Shown here: one piece after another, positions 1 to 6,440 of the stretch
How positions within the stretch are numbered: position 1 is the stretch's first letter
Layout of the letters: the number at the start of each line of letters is the position of its first letter
Assembly (NCBI GenBank): GCA_027424065.1
Contig: DAIBYH010000027.1
Coordinates: 1-8,684 of the forward strand
Length of the DNA: 8,684 bases
From: Candidatus Parcubacteria bacterium
Lineage (GTDB): Bacteria > Patescibacteriota > Minisyncoccia > UBA6257 > 2-01-FULL-56-20
Direction: 5' to 3'
The notes under the pieces: model-generated
What the model saw: the letters and a program-made list of their open reading frames with translations, nothing else
The model's database searches: none
Told to the model about the DNA's origin: nothing
Program-made: the position numbers and the translations under genes

Positions 1-1
1 C

Positions 2-1195
2 TTGGATGTGCACGGAAACATCAATATTGCATTCGGCTCCGGTGACCGGCTTGCGTCCGGCGGCTTTTATCTTCTTTCCCGCGGCGGTGAAGCTGTCAGC
101 GGTTCGATCCCCGACAAGGCATATACCGGAACTTTGCCGAACACGGGAGATGATCTTGCGATCATGGATGGCGCCTGTGGCGCATCGGACGTGCTTGCCG
201 CAGGAAAGGGTTGGCCGGGAGGTTCGAACAGAACCAAGCAAACACTTGAACGGATGCCGGGTCTCGGATGGCAGACGAGCGCGGATCCCGGCGGAACGCC
301 GCGGGGGCAAAACTCACAGGGACAATCGACGGCCGGTATTCCGCGGAATGCCACGGCGACGTATCCGGTGAATGTCATGATTGCGGGAGATGCCGGCGGC
401 AAGGTGGTGCTCCCTTCGGGTGGTGCCTGCTGGGAAAATTGCACGGATTCCTATCGCGCGGGGACGGTGCTCAACTTTTCAGCGATCCCCGGTCCGGATG
501 AAAGTTTTACCGGATGGACGGGTGCCTGCTCGGGAAAGGAAAAATGTTCTTTTCTTTTGAATGGATCCACCTCCATCGGTGCCGTATTTCACGTTCTCGC
601 TGATCAAGAGTCGGTGATTCCGGATATCGTTCCGATCGTTTCCGACCTTTTCACGGCAACCACCAGTGTTTCCGAGGGATCTCTTGCGTCGGATACCGCT
701 CAAATAACACAGCCGAAGATGCCGGGTCTTTTCATTGCGGCGGTGCAGATCGCCGGCGCCTCATCAAGCGACGACTTCGTGAAGATCTATAACGCTTCTC
801 CGGAAACCGTCGATATTGCCGGATGGCATCTTCGAAAAAAGGCGAGCACCGGGAATGTGTCATCGCTCCGAGAGTTCCCTGAAGGAGCGTCGGTCTCTCC
901 GAAGAGCTTTTTTGTCTGGGCGTCCAGCATTAATGGTTTCGCCGCTTCCCTTGGTGCGGATGTTTCGAGTACGGGATCCCTTGCCATCAATAATAGTGTT
1001 GCATTATTCGATGCTTCGGGAACCGAGATCGATGCTCTTGCGTGGGGGAGCGGTACGGACCAATACGGGAACGGTTCTCCGTATCCCGAAAATCCTTCTC
1101 CCGGCGAGATCCTTCTGCGGAAGATGGATCAAGGCACTGTGGTTGATACGCGGGACAATGCGAGCGATTTCTTCGTTCAAAATCAAACACCATAA
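2..1195 (+). CDS. Lamin-tail domain (LTD) surface protein with a bacterial-repeat (InlB-like) module, 5' truncated
   Basis: The reading frame is open at the left edge; the first codon (TTG) is probably internal, so the N-terminus and any signal peptide are missing. In the visible 397 residues I see three modules. Residues about 1-105 are the back half of a lamin-tail domain (FGSGDRLASGGFYLLSR, YTGTLPNTGDDLAI, GWPGGS, then SADPGGTPRGQNS). Residues about 121-198 form a bacterial-repeat / divergent InlB-B-like module (FTGWTGACSG) with four cysteines at 143, 147, 176 and 182. Residues about 243-391 are a second lamin-tail domain (DDFVKIYNAS, VDIAGWHLRK, ALFDASGTEIDALAWG). Such domains are beta-sandwich modules of exported bacterial proteins, so a cell-surface or adhesive role is likely but inferred. 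The gene ends in TAA two bases before the next ATG, suggesting an operon with the following secreted protein and peptidase. No C-terminal anchor is seen. Confidence 0.8.
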   Translation: MDVHGNINIAFGSGDRLASGGFYLLSRGGEAVSGSIPDKAYTGTLPNTGDDLAIMDGACGASDVLAAGKGWPGGSNRTKQTLERMPGLGWQTSADPGGTPRGQNSQGQSTAGIPRNATATYPVNVMIAGDAGGKVVLPSGGACWENCTDSYRAGTVLNFSAIPGPDESFTGWTGACSGKEKCSFLLNGSTSIGAVFHVLADQESVIPDIVPIVSDLFTATTSVSEGSLASDTAQITQPKMPGLFIAAVQIAGASSSDDFVKIYNASPETVDIAGWHLRKKASTGNVSSLREFPEGASVSPKSFFVWASSINGFAASLGADVSSTGSLAINNSVALFDASGTEIDALAWGSGTDQYGNGSPYPENPSPGEILLRKMDQGTVVDTRDNASDFFVQNQTP

Positions 1196-1197
1196 TT

Positions 1198-1791
1198 ATG
1201 AAGAAAAAATTGATCCTTGCGGTGCTATTGGCGGTTCCGGGCATGATCGTCCTCGTGGCCCTTGGCGTGGCGGATCTGGCGGCCCGGAATACTCCGAGGA
1301 TTCCCTCGCTTCGGCCTGATATTGTGGCAACCAGCACCACTTCAAAAGGGAACATCTTTGTGGAGAACAGGACAGAGGGATACGCTCTCGCTGTTCCTTC
1401 CGATTGGCGCACGGAAATGGGCGCCGGCGGCGGACTTATCTTCCATGCATCTTCTTCGGTCGCCGCGTCCGATTGCAAAATAGAAATATCGCGCATGGAG
1501 AATCCGGGAGGAAAGAGCGTCGCGGCATGGCTCACGGATCATCTTTATGAAGATCCTACGACGGATGTCGTTGAAACAAATGTGGTTCCGATGGACGTCG
1601 GAGGTGCTGCCGGCATTGTCTGGGAGGGGACATTGAATGGGGTTTCGTCCACTGCGGCATATGTTGCGAGCGGAACCGCGGTCTTCGAGATCGCGCCGTC
1701 GATGGTCGCCCCTCCGGGCGTGCATCCGGAGGTCATGTGGTGCCGCGGCGCCATGAGCAGGATACTGAGAAGTTTTCAATTCACGATATGA
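1198..1791 (+). CDS. Secreted or membrane-anchored protein of unknown function
   Basis: This 197-residue protein starts with MKKK and a hydrophobic segment at about residues 5-27, so it is exported or anchored by an N-terminal helix. The rest is one compact domain: it opens with EGYALAVPSDW (60-70), a beginning resembling PsbP/DUF1795-like folds in which a short strand precedes a P-x-x-W motif, and closes with RILRSFQF (188-195). That fold resemblance is a guess from pattern, not a family assignment. There are only two cysteines (93 and 182), which could form a disulfide outside the cell. The ATG at 1198 follows the previous stop by two bases with no Shine-Dalgarno sequence, so translation probably depends on coupling. 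Its TGA overlaps the ATG of the M23 peptidase gene (ATGA). The neighbours suggest an envelope role. Confidence 0.75.
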   Translation: MKKKLILAVLLAVPGMIVLVALGVADLAARNTPRIPSLRPDIVATSTTSKGNIFVENRTEGYALAVPSDWRTEMGAGGGLIFHASSSVAASDCKIEISRMENPGGKSVAAWLTDHLYEDPTTDVVETNVVPMDVGGAAGIVWEGTLNGVSSTAAYVASGTAVFEIAPSMVAPPGVHPEVMWCRGAMSRILRSFQFTI

Positions 1792-2849
1792 AAAAGATTT
1801 TTTTCTTATCCATCTGGATCTTTCTTGCCGGTATAGCGCCGGCTGCAGCGACCCGCGCTTCCGAGGAATTCAGAAATAATTTGCCGTATCTTGCGGGCGA
1901 TCGTTTCATAGTGACTGCGGGATATGGATCAATGCCGACGCACGTCAAAAAAGATGCCTATGCCATCGATTTTTCCAAGAATGGTTGCAGCGCTTATGGG
2001 GCTCTTGTCGTGGCGGCGCGTTCCGGCTCGGTCTGGATCGCTCAGAATTCAGGATATAACGGAGGATATGGTTCTCAGATATTGGTGCGTTCCGATGACG
2101 GCGTCATTGCGCGGTATGCTCATTTGATCGCGGGGAGCATTCCGGTCCGGAAGGGCGATTCCATCCCGCAAGGAACGATCTTGGGGGAAGTGGGGGATAC
2201 GGGTTTGGTGGCCGGTACTTCCTGCGACAACCATCCTGGGACCCATCTGCATTTTGCGCTTTATACGCAGGCCGCGGACGGTATCTTTCTTCCCAGAGAT
2301 CCGGAACCGATCTCCGGTTATACGGGCATTTCCCGGGGGAACTGGTATGTTTCGGATAATGTTCTTGGTGCCACGAAGAGCAATCTGGCCGTCTTAGGAG
2401 CTATCTTTCACGATCTTTTTGAAAGAACGGAGAAGAATGGGTCGTCCATGGCCGCGGTCGGCACGAATGCGACGAGTGGCGACCATGATACGCCGGTTGC
2501 TGCGCCATCGGTTGCAAATCCTGCGCAGCAGGATCTTGTTGCGCGCAAGATTTCTTCTTCGTCTATTTCCGTGCATGTTCCCATTGTTGCCACGGCCTCA
2601 TCTTCGGGATTCGGCGTTCAGGCAACTTCATCAGTGCCGGCATCGATCGCAACGTCTTCCGGGCGGATCATGGAAGTTCCCGCACCGGTTGAGCGGATCT
2701 CGCCGGGAGGGGTTTCCGCCGTTCTGCCGTATCCGCGGATGACGGCATCCGGAGGAGCTGCTTCCATCGGCGCTTCGTCGTCTCCGTCGTCATCGAACAT
2801 TGATGATCCGATGGATGATACGGTGAATGTTTGCAGCAACGCGCCTTGA
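1788..2849 (+). CDS. M23 family (LytM-type) metallopeptidase, secreted
   Basis: M23 peptidases are zinc endopeptidases that cut peptide cross-bridges of peptidoglycan. I place the start at the ATG at 1788, which overlaps the upstream TGA, rather than in-frame GTG 1737: it gives a clean signal peptide (MKKIFFLSIWIFLAGIAPAA, probable cleavage near residues 20-22) in a 353-residue protein. The catalytic domain spans about residues 40-165. Visible zinc/catalytic residues are H52 and D61 (THVKKDAYAIDFS), H112 in RYAHL, and H153/H155 in GTHLHFAL, with the usual RKGD and GEVGDTG turns between. All expected ligands are present, so it should be active. Residues about 215-353 form a Ser/Ala/Thr/Pro-rich low-complexity tail with no recognisable wall-binding domain. 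It closes a three-gene run of exported proteins and is followed by a small hairpin at its stop codon. Confidence 0.88.
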   Translation: MKKIFFLSIWIFLAGIAPAAATRASEEFRNNLPYLAGDRFIVTAGYGSMPTHVKKDAYAIDFSKNGCSAYGALVVAARSGSVWIAQNSGYNGGYGSQILVRSDDGVIARYAHLIAGSIPVRKGDSIPQGTILGEVGDTGLVAGTSCDNHPGTHLHFALYTQAADGIFLPRDPEPISGYTGISRGNWYVSDNVLGATKSNLAVLGAIFHDLFERTEKNGSSMAAVGTNATSGDHDTPVAAPSVANPAQQDLVARKISSSSISVHVPIVATASSSGFGVQATSSVPASIATSSGRIMEVPAPVERISPGGVSAVLPYPRMTASGGAASIGASSSPSSSNIDDPMDDTVNVCSNAP

Positions 2850-2867
2850 TATCCTGCGTCGATATCA
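2847..2867 (+). other. Small stem-loop at the M23 stop codon
   Basis: TGATATC (2847-2853) and GATATCA (2861-2867) are exact inverted repeats around a 7-base loop; the TGA stop lies in the left arm. A second small hairpin, AGAGA-ACC-TCTCT (2867-2879), abuts it. There is no T-tract after either, so this is not a typical intrinsic terminator. It may be a weak transcript end or mRNA-stability element, or chance. Confidence 0.35.
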
Positions 2868-2974
2868 GAGAACCTCTCTTGCGGGCGCGTTTGTTTGCCG
2901 GTGCTCCCATGTCTACTGAAAAGAGCCGGGATCATGGACTGGAACAGTTTTGAGATAGGTTCTACAATCATGCC
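2850..2974 (+). other. Intergenic region between M23 and TrmH-family genes
   Basis: These 125 bases hold the hairpin remnants at the left and a -10 box at the right end. No convincing small ORF or RNA gene was seen. Confidence 0.5.
2963..2968 (+). promoter_or_regulatory. Probable -10 box (TACAAT) of the TrmH-family gene
   Basis: TACAAT matches the sigma-70-type -10 consensus in five of six bases and lies six bases before ATG 2975. No good -35 sequence is present at 16-18 bases upstream. With the usual distance, transcription would begin at or next to the A of the ATG, giving a leaderless mRNA. Confidence 0.5.
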
Positions 2975-3460
2975 ATGATGCATTGTGCCGCAATACTCTG
3001 CGATATCCGGAGCGTTCATAACGTCGGTTCCATCTTTCGGACGACGGATGGCGCCGGTTTTGAAAAGATCTATCTGTACGGCGTCACGCCGTCGCCCCTG
3101 GATCGTTTCGGCAAGGTGCGCTCCGATTTTGCCAAGGTCGCCCTGGGGGCGGAGGCGGGTATCGCGTGGGAAACGGTTTCGGACATCAAGGACCTGATCA
3201 CGGTTCTTAAAAGGGAGGGATGGACGATCTTTGCCTTGGAGCAGGCGGATCGCTCCATGCCGATCGATTCAATGAAGTGCGATACGGGAAAATGCGCCCT
3301 CATGGTCGGCAACGAGGTCGGCGGGATCGCTCCCGGCATTCTCGCGCTTGCGGACACGGTTGTTGAGATTCCCATGCTTGGCAAGAAGGAATCGCTGAAC
3401 GTTTCCGTGGCGTTCGGCATCGCGGCATACGCCCTCCGTTCGTCCGCCACCACGGCCTGA
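2975..3460 (+). CDS. SpoU/TrmH family RNA 2'-O-ribose methyltransferase
   Basis: Members of this SPOUT family transfer a methyl group from S-adenosylmethionine to the 2'-OH of a tRNA or rRNA nucleotide, using a trefoil-knot fold. All three SpoU motifs are visible in 161 residues: motif 1 VHNVGSIFRTTDGAG (14-28, with N16 and R22), motif 2 LMVGNEVGGI (109-118, with E114), and motif 3 IPMLGKKESLNVSVAFGIA (132-150, with S140 and N142). The protein is essentially the catalytic domain alone, about the size of TrmL and without the N-terminal RNA-binding extension of TrmH/RlmB. The substrate cannot be read from sequence: a tRNA is plausible but unproven. There are two adjacent ATG codons (2975, 2978); the position of the -10 box favours 2975. 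It appears to be transcribed alone or with the DUF192 gene, which has its own promoter. Confidence 0.9.
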   Translation: MMHCAAILCDIRSVHNVGSIFRTTDGAGFEKIYLYGVTPSPLDRFGKVRSDFAKVALGAEAGIAWETVSDIKDLITVLKREGWTIFALEQADRSMPIDSMKCDTGKCALMVGNEVGGIAPGILALADTVVEIPMLGKKESLNVSVAFGIAAYALRSSATTA

Positions 3461-3463
3461 TTC

Positions 3464-3472
3464 TGGTATAAT
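3464..3472 (+). promoter_or_regulatory. Extended -10 promoter of the DUF192 gene
   Basis: TGGTATAAT is a perfect extended -10 (TGnTATAAT), beginning four bases after the stop of the methylase gene. No -35 match is needed or seen. The predicted start near 3479 gives a leader of about nine bases. An inverted repeat GGAAT-CA-ATTCC (3473-3484) directly follows the box and could be an operator or chance. Confidence 0.7.
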
Positions 3473-3487
3473 GGAATCAATTCCTTT

Positions 3488-3973
3488 ATGAAGCACCGCA
3501 CCATGATCATCGCCACAATTCTCGTCATCATTCTGATCTTGGCGGGCGTTTTTCTTTTGTGGCACGGGGTCGTTTCAAAGAGTGAAAACCCGCCATTGCC
3601 GACGGAGGAGATACGGATCGGAAATGCGGTCTTTTCCGTTGAGCTTGCGACGACGACGCTTGAACAGATGCGTGGATTGTCGTTCCGCTCCGGTTTGGCC
3701 GAAGGGAAGGGGATGCTTTTTATCTTTTCTTCGGGAGGAATCCAGAATTTCTGGATGAAGGACATGAACTTTCCCATTGATATGATCTGGATTTCGGGAA
3801 ACACGGTGGCGGGTTTTGCGCAGAATGCCGACCCGCAGCCGGGTGTTCCGCTGTGGCGCCTCACGATCTATACATCTCCAAATGGCGTGGATAAGGTGCT
3901 TGAAGTTCCCGCGGGAACGGTTGCGAAGGATGGCATCATGATCGGCGACCCGGTCGTGATCGGAGCGAACTGA
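3488..3973 (+). CDS. DUF192 family protein with N-terminal membrane anchor
   Basis: This 161-residue protein carries a DUF192 domain, a widespread small beta-rich family of unclear biochemical function. A hydrophobic segment at about residues 6-27 (IIATILVIILILAGVFLLW) should anchor it with the domain outside. Family hallmarks are present in order: MRGLSFR (61-67), GMLFIF (75-80), FWMKDMNFPIDMIWI (88-102), and VLEVPAG (137-143). The length is typical for a DUF192 domain plus an anchor. The start at ATG 3488 is supported by the hydrophobic N-terminus and the promoter just upstream; there is no Shine-Dalgarno. Nothing in the neighbourhood points to a specific partner. I do not assign a function. 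Confidence 0.88.
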   Translation: MKHRTMIIATILVIILILAGVFLLWHGVVSKSENPPLPTEEIRIGNAVFSVELATTTLEQMRGLSFRSGLAEGKGMLFIFSSGGIQNFWMKDMNFPIDMIWISGNTVAGFAQNADPQPGVPLWRLTIYTSPNGVDKVLEVPAGTVAKDGIMIGDPVVIGAN

Positions 3974-4002
3974 TCCCTTCCGTCCTGTTTGCGCCCCGAC
4001 CC

Positions 4003-4031
4003 TTTTCAAAATATACGTTTTGTGCTACAAT
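4003..4031 (+). promoter_or_regulatory. Promoter of the CAP-domain gene (extended -10 TGCTACAAT)
   Basis: An extended -10 (TG at 4023-4024, TACAAT at 4026-4031) lies six bases before ATG 4038. A weak -35 candidate TTTTCA (4003-4008) sits 17 bases upstream. The predicted start of transcription coincides with the ATG, implying a leaderless mRNA. An imperfect palindrome CAAAA-TATACG-TTTTG (4007-4022) occupies the spacer. The box falls within the reading frame if the TTG at 4020 is taken as start, which argues against that upstream start. Confidence 0.6.
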
Positions 4032-4037
4032 AAAAGC

Positions 4038-5090
4038 ATGAAAAAAATGTGGCGGGGATTCAAGAAATGGTTCGTTCCTCACGAAAAGAACGACCACAGG
4101 CCGCACATTCTGCGCTCGCGCACCATCGCGGCGGTCTCGGCGATCGTGATCGCCGTGGAATTTCTCTTTCTTTCAGGTATCTCGCTGCCGGAGCTCAGGT
4201 CGCCGTTCCTTGGCGACATCGTTGTGAGCGCCTTGGTCGGCGGCACTAACCAGGCGCGGGTTCAGGATGGTCTTCCGCCGCTCCAGGTGAGCCCGCTTCT
4301 TACGCAGGTCGCAGAGGATAAAGTGAATGACATGGTGAAGAACGATTACTTTGCTCACACGAGCCCGTCGGGCCTTTCACCGTGGTATTGGTTCGAAAAA
4401 GTAGGTTACCATTTCAGCTATGCAGGAGAGAATCTCGCCGTTAACTTTACGGATTCCCAGGATGTCACGAACGCCTGGCTCAATTCGCCGGAGCATCGTG
4501 CGAATATTCTGAGCGGGAATTTCACCCAGATCGGCATTGCCGTCGCGACGGGAACCTTTGACGGGCAGCCTGCGGTCTACGTTGCCGAAGAGTTCGGAAC
4601 GCCGTCTCTTGTGCCCGTAACTGCGTCACCGTCACCGTCCGTGTCCGCCGTTGCGGCATCTGCGCCGCAAGAGATCGCGACAAAGCCGAAGGCCGAGCCG
4701 GTCGTGATCGCAACATCAGGAACGAAGACGCCGCTTTCGGAGCAGACCTTTGTTGCCGTGAAGGGCATTTCCACGGAAGCGACCTCTGCCGCGAATGCGG
4801 GTTTCGCGGCGACCTCGTCCGCGCCGGGCACGATTCCCGCCGCGAGCCCGGTTCCGCAGGGTGTTTCTCTGAATCCGATCGAGCAAGCAATGGCGAACCC
4901 GCGTGCTGCGGTCGACGGATTTTATTTGGCGATCGCGCTGCTTTTCATTGCGGCTCTTATCCTCAATATCTTCGTTAAGGTGCGCATCCAGCATCCGAAC
5001 ATCATTCTGGGCGGCCTGATCGCCGTTTCCATGGCAAGCATATTCATCGTCCTGAACCAGCACCTCTTCACGGGAACCGTCATCAGATGA
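4038..5090 (+). CDS. CAP/SCP (YkwD-like) domain protein with three predicted membrane helices
   Basis: The 350-residue protein has an N-terminal helix (about 29-48), a CAP domain (about 62-187), a long Ala/Ser/Pro/Thr-rich linker (about 190-293), and two C-terminal helices (about 295-313 and 322-340) joined by a short basic loop. CAP-family residues are intact: H107 in FAHTSPSG, E131 in YAGENLA, H153 in NSPEHRANIL and E184/E185 in YVAEEFG. The positive-inside rule puts the CAP domain and linker outside. CAP proteins are secreted cysteine-rich-secretory/PR-1-type folds; the biochemical role in bacteria is mostly unknown, so I call only an envelope function. I chose ATG 4038 over in-frame TTG 4020 because the promoter overlaps the extra codons. 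It is followed 38 bases later by a strong terminator. Confidence 0.88.
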   Translation: MKKMWRGFKKWFVPHEKNDHRPHILRSRTIAAVSAIVIAVEFLFLSGISLPELRSPFLGDIVVSALVGGTNQARVQDGLPPLQVSPLLTQVAEDKVNDMVKNDYFAHTSPSGLSPWYWFEKVGYHFSYAGENLAVNFTDSQDVTNAWLNSPEHRANILSGNFTQIGIAVATGTFDGQPAVYVAEEFGTPSLVPVTASPSPSVSAVAASAPQEIATKPKAEPVVIATSGTKTPLSEQTFVAVKGISTEATSAANAGFAATSSAPGTIPAASPVPQGVSLNPIEQAMANPRAAVDGFYLAIALLFIAALILNIFVKVRIQHPNIILGGLIAVSMASIFIVLNQHLFTGTVIR

Positions 5091-5128
5091 ATTTTTCCGG
5101 AGTCGAGGACGGTGTTCGGCGGGAATAG

Positions 5129-5158
5129 AAAAACCCCTCTTTTTCGAGAGGGGTTTTT
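5129..5158. terminator. Bidirectional intrinsic terminator between CAP and cupin genes
   Basis: A 12-bp perfect stem (AAAAACCCCTCT, 5129-5140, with AGAGGGGTTTTT, 5147-5158) surrounds a 6-base loop TTTTCG. Because A-runs flank the left arm and T-runs the right, the RNA ends in a U-run in both directions. It lies 38 bases after the CAP stop and about 20 bases beyond the cupin stop on the opposite strand, and so serves both convergent genes. Confidence 0.92.
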
Positions 5159-5177
5159 CGCAGGGCAAAGATCCGGT

Positions 5178-5573
5178 TCACTCCGTCGTTTTTCCGTCAA
5201 AGGGAAGGTCTTTGGCCATGGCGTCCGCTCTCGTGGCATGGATGATGCCATCTTTGTGATCGGGCGGTGAATAGAGCGTATAGATCTTCATGGGCGCGGA
5301 CGTCGAGGTATTCACGATGTTGTGGCGCGTTCCCGCCGGAACGACCACGACGAAACCATCAGAGACGGGCGATTCGACGCCGTCAAGGACGGCCTTGCCG
5401 GTGCCGCTTTCGATCCTGATGAACTGGTCCAATCCATGGACCTCTTCGCCGATCTCTTCGCCCGGCAGGAGGCTCATGAGGACGAGCTGGCTGTAGCGGG
5501 CCGTATAGAGCACTTTCCGGAAATTCGTGTTCTCCGAGGTCAGCTTCTCGATGTTCTCAATATAACCTTTCAT
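5178..5573 (-). CDS. Small cupin domain protein (mannose-6-phosphate isomerase-like fold)
   Basis: This 131-residue protein is a single-domain cupin. Cupin motif 1 is seen at about residues 38-59 (PGEEIGEEVHGLDQFIRIESG), with possible metal ligands E44, H46 and Q50; motif 2 is at about 79-90 (PAGTRHNIVNTS) with H84. The YSPPDHKDG segment (101-109) and the end FDGKTTE are, to my knowledge, typical of a conserved stand-alone cupin family common in many bacteria. Its substrate is not established, so no reaction is given. The first motif has Glu-x-His rather than His-x-His, so the metal site is the E/H/Q/H type. The start at 5573 (complement) matches the family N-terminus MKGYIENIE; no Shine-Dalgarno is seen. 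It is convergent with the CAP gene and divergent from the SDR gene. Confidence 0.9.
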   Translation of the reverse strand: MKGYIENIEKLTSENTNFRKVLYTARYSQLVLMSLLPGEEIGEEVHGLDQFIRIESGTGKAVLDGVESPVSDGFVVVVPAGTRHNIVNTSTSAPMKIYTLYSPPDHKDGIIHATRADAMAKDLPFDGKTTE

Positions 5574-5609
5574 AGGGGATCGTTGTGTTTTTTATTCGGC
5601 CTTTTCCTT

Positions 5610-5618
5610 ATCATAGCA
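5610..5618 (-). promoter_or_regulatory. Extended -10 promoter of the cupin gene
   Basis: Read on the - strand, TGCTATGAT is an extended -10 (TGnTATGAT), with the hexamer at 5615-5610. Transcription should begin near 5603, leaving a leader of about 30 bases before the ATG at 5573. No -35 match is evident. It is back-to-back with a + strand TATAAT at 5627-5632. Confidence 0.6.
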
Positions 5619-5626
5619 TGTTCATT

Positions 5627-5632
5627 TATAAT
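5627..5632 (+). promoter_or_regulatory. Candidate -10 (TATAAT) of the SDR gene, distal
   Basis: A perfect TATAAT, but with no strong -35 (TTCCTT at 5604-5609 is a poor match). If used, transcription starts near 5639 and gives a leader of about 84 bases with several GC hairpins. A second, weaker candidate TAAAAT at 5706-5711 would give a leader of only about five bases. The sequence does not decide between them. Confidence 0.4.
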
Positions 5633-5645
5633 AAAGGCGACATTC

Positions 5646-5696
5646 GCGGATGCCGGGATCGGCTCATCCCCGCGCCACGGCGCAGGGCATTCGCCC
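5646..5696 (+). other. GC-rich stretch with consecutive small hairpins before the SDR gene
   Basis: Three short inverted repeats follow one another: GGATG (5648-5652) with CATCC (5665-5669); GCGC (5672-5675) with GCGC (5680-5683); and GGGC (5685-5688) with GCCC (5693-5696, loop ATTC). The stretch contrasts with the AT-rich bases that follow to the ATG. It could be a structured leader or a transcription-attenuating element; I recognise no known riboswitch. Confidence 0.35.
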
Positions 5697-5722
5697 GAGG
5701 CGGAATAAAATAAAAAAATATT

Positions 5723-6427
5723 ATGGACATCAAAAATAAAGTAGTGATCGTTACGGGTGCGTCGGAGGGAATCGGGCGTGCGACGGCAAAATTGCTTGCG
5801 GCGCGCGGCGCGCGGGTGGTGCTCGCGGCACGGAATGCCGAACGGCTTGCCGGCCTCGCGAAAGAACTGTCCGACTCCTTTGCGGTTCCAACCGATATGC
5901 GGAGGTCCGAGGATATTGCGCATCTCATAGACGTGACGGTCGCAAAGTTCGGAAAAATCGATGTTCTGATCAATAATGCCGGTCAGGGCATGTATGGTCC
6001 GGTCGCGACGGCGGACGTGGATGAATATAGGAACATCATGGAATTGAATGTTTTCGGAGTGCTGCGCGCCATGCAGGCCGTTATTCCGCGGATGCGGCAG
6101 CAGGGCGGGGGAATGATCGTGAACGTAAGTTCGCGCGTTTCCAAGAACTACTTCCCGAATCTTGGCGCGTATGCTTCCACGAAATACGCTTTGAACGCGT
6201 TGTCGCTCACGGCTCGTGCCGAACTGGCACCGGACCATATCGTCGTGAGCGTTGTGCATCCCCGGATGACCGCGACCGATTTCGGGAAGAACGCCGCCGG
6301 CGCGCATCCCGACATGTCGGCACTGTATGCGCATCCCGAACGTTCCCGGGAGATCGATACGGCGGATCAGGTCGCTGAGAAGATCGCGGAGGTGATTGCA
6401 TCAGAGGAGGCGGAGATCGGGCTCTGA
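5723..6427 (+). CDS. Short-chain dehydrogenase/reductase (SDR), classical type
   Basis: Classical SDRs are soluble NAD(P)-dependent oxidoreductases with a Rossmann fold. The 234-residue protein has the cofactor motif TGASEGIG (11-18), NNAG (84-87), the structural/catalytic N109, the serine of VNVSS (136 or 137), and Y150/K154 in YASTK, so the catalytic tetrad is complete. HPRMTATDF (179-187) matches the usual PG-x-x-x-T segment with H for the first position, and suggests a short substrate loop. R37 after the second strand (LAARN) favours NADP(H) over NAD(H), by inference. The substrate is unknown. The start ATG 5723 places the Rossmann motif at the normal distance from the N-terminus. No Shine-Dalgarno is seen; the upstream bases are A-rich. 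It stands alone, divergent from the cupin, before the metal-transport operon. Confidence 0.92.
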   Translation: MDIKNKVVIVTGASEGIGRATAKLLAARGARVVLAARNAERLAGLAKELSDSFAVPTDMRRSEDIAHLIDVTVAKFGKIDVLINNAGQGMYGPVATADVDEYRNIMELNVFGVLRAMQAVIPRMRQQGGGMIVNVSSRVSKNYFPNLGAYASTKYALNALSLTARAELAPDHIVVSVVHPRMTATDFGKNAAGAHPDMSALYAHPERSREIDTADQVAEKIAEVIASEEAEIGL

Positions 6428-6440
6428 TCCGCTACTTGCG

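Noticed and set aside
1737..1787. Upstream GTG start for the M23 peptidase adding 17 residues
   Set aside because: The added residues would precede the signal peptide with a charged stretch; the ATGA overlap start at 1788 gives a normal signal sequence.
3070..3864. 264-codon open frame on the - strand
   Set aside because: It lies opposite the methylase and DUF192 genes, both of which have full family motifs and promoters. Its translation shows no domain, and it is rich in residues expected from reading the complement.
3974..4002. Terminator after the DUF192 gene
   Set aside because: No stem with a following T-run could be found in this stretch.
4020..4037. TTG start at 4020 for the CAP protein
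   Set aside because: The six extra codons include the -10 box, so they would not be transcribed from that promoter.
5583..5708. Possible 41-residue peptide from a TTG start with a hydrophobic N-terminus and a lipobox-like LIIAC
   Set aside because: No ribosome binding site, a rare start, and overlap with both promoters; the hydrophobic run comes from a T-rich promoter region.
5650..5740. Small ORF starting at ATG 5650 ahead of the SDR gene
   Set aside because: It is Arg/Pro-rich from GC-rich hairpin sequence, runs out of frame into the SDR start, and has no supporting signal.
5570..6334. 254-codon open frame on the - strand
   Set aside because: It is antisense to the SDR gene, whose motifs are complete, and its translation is Arg/His-rich and without a recognisable fold.
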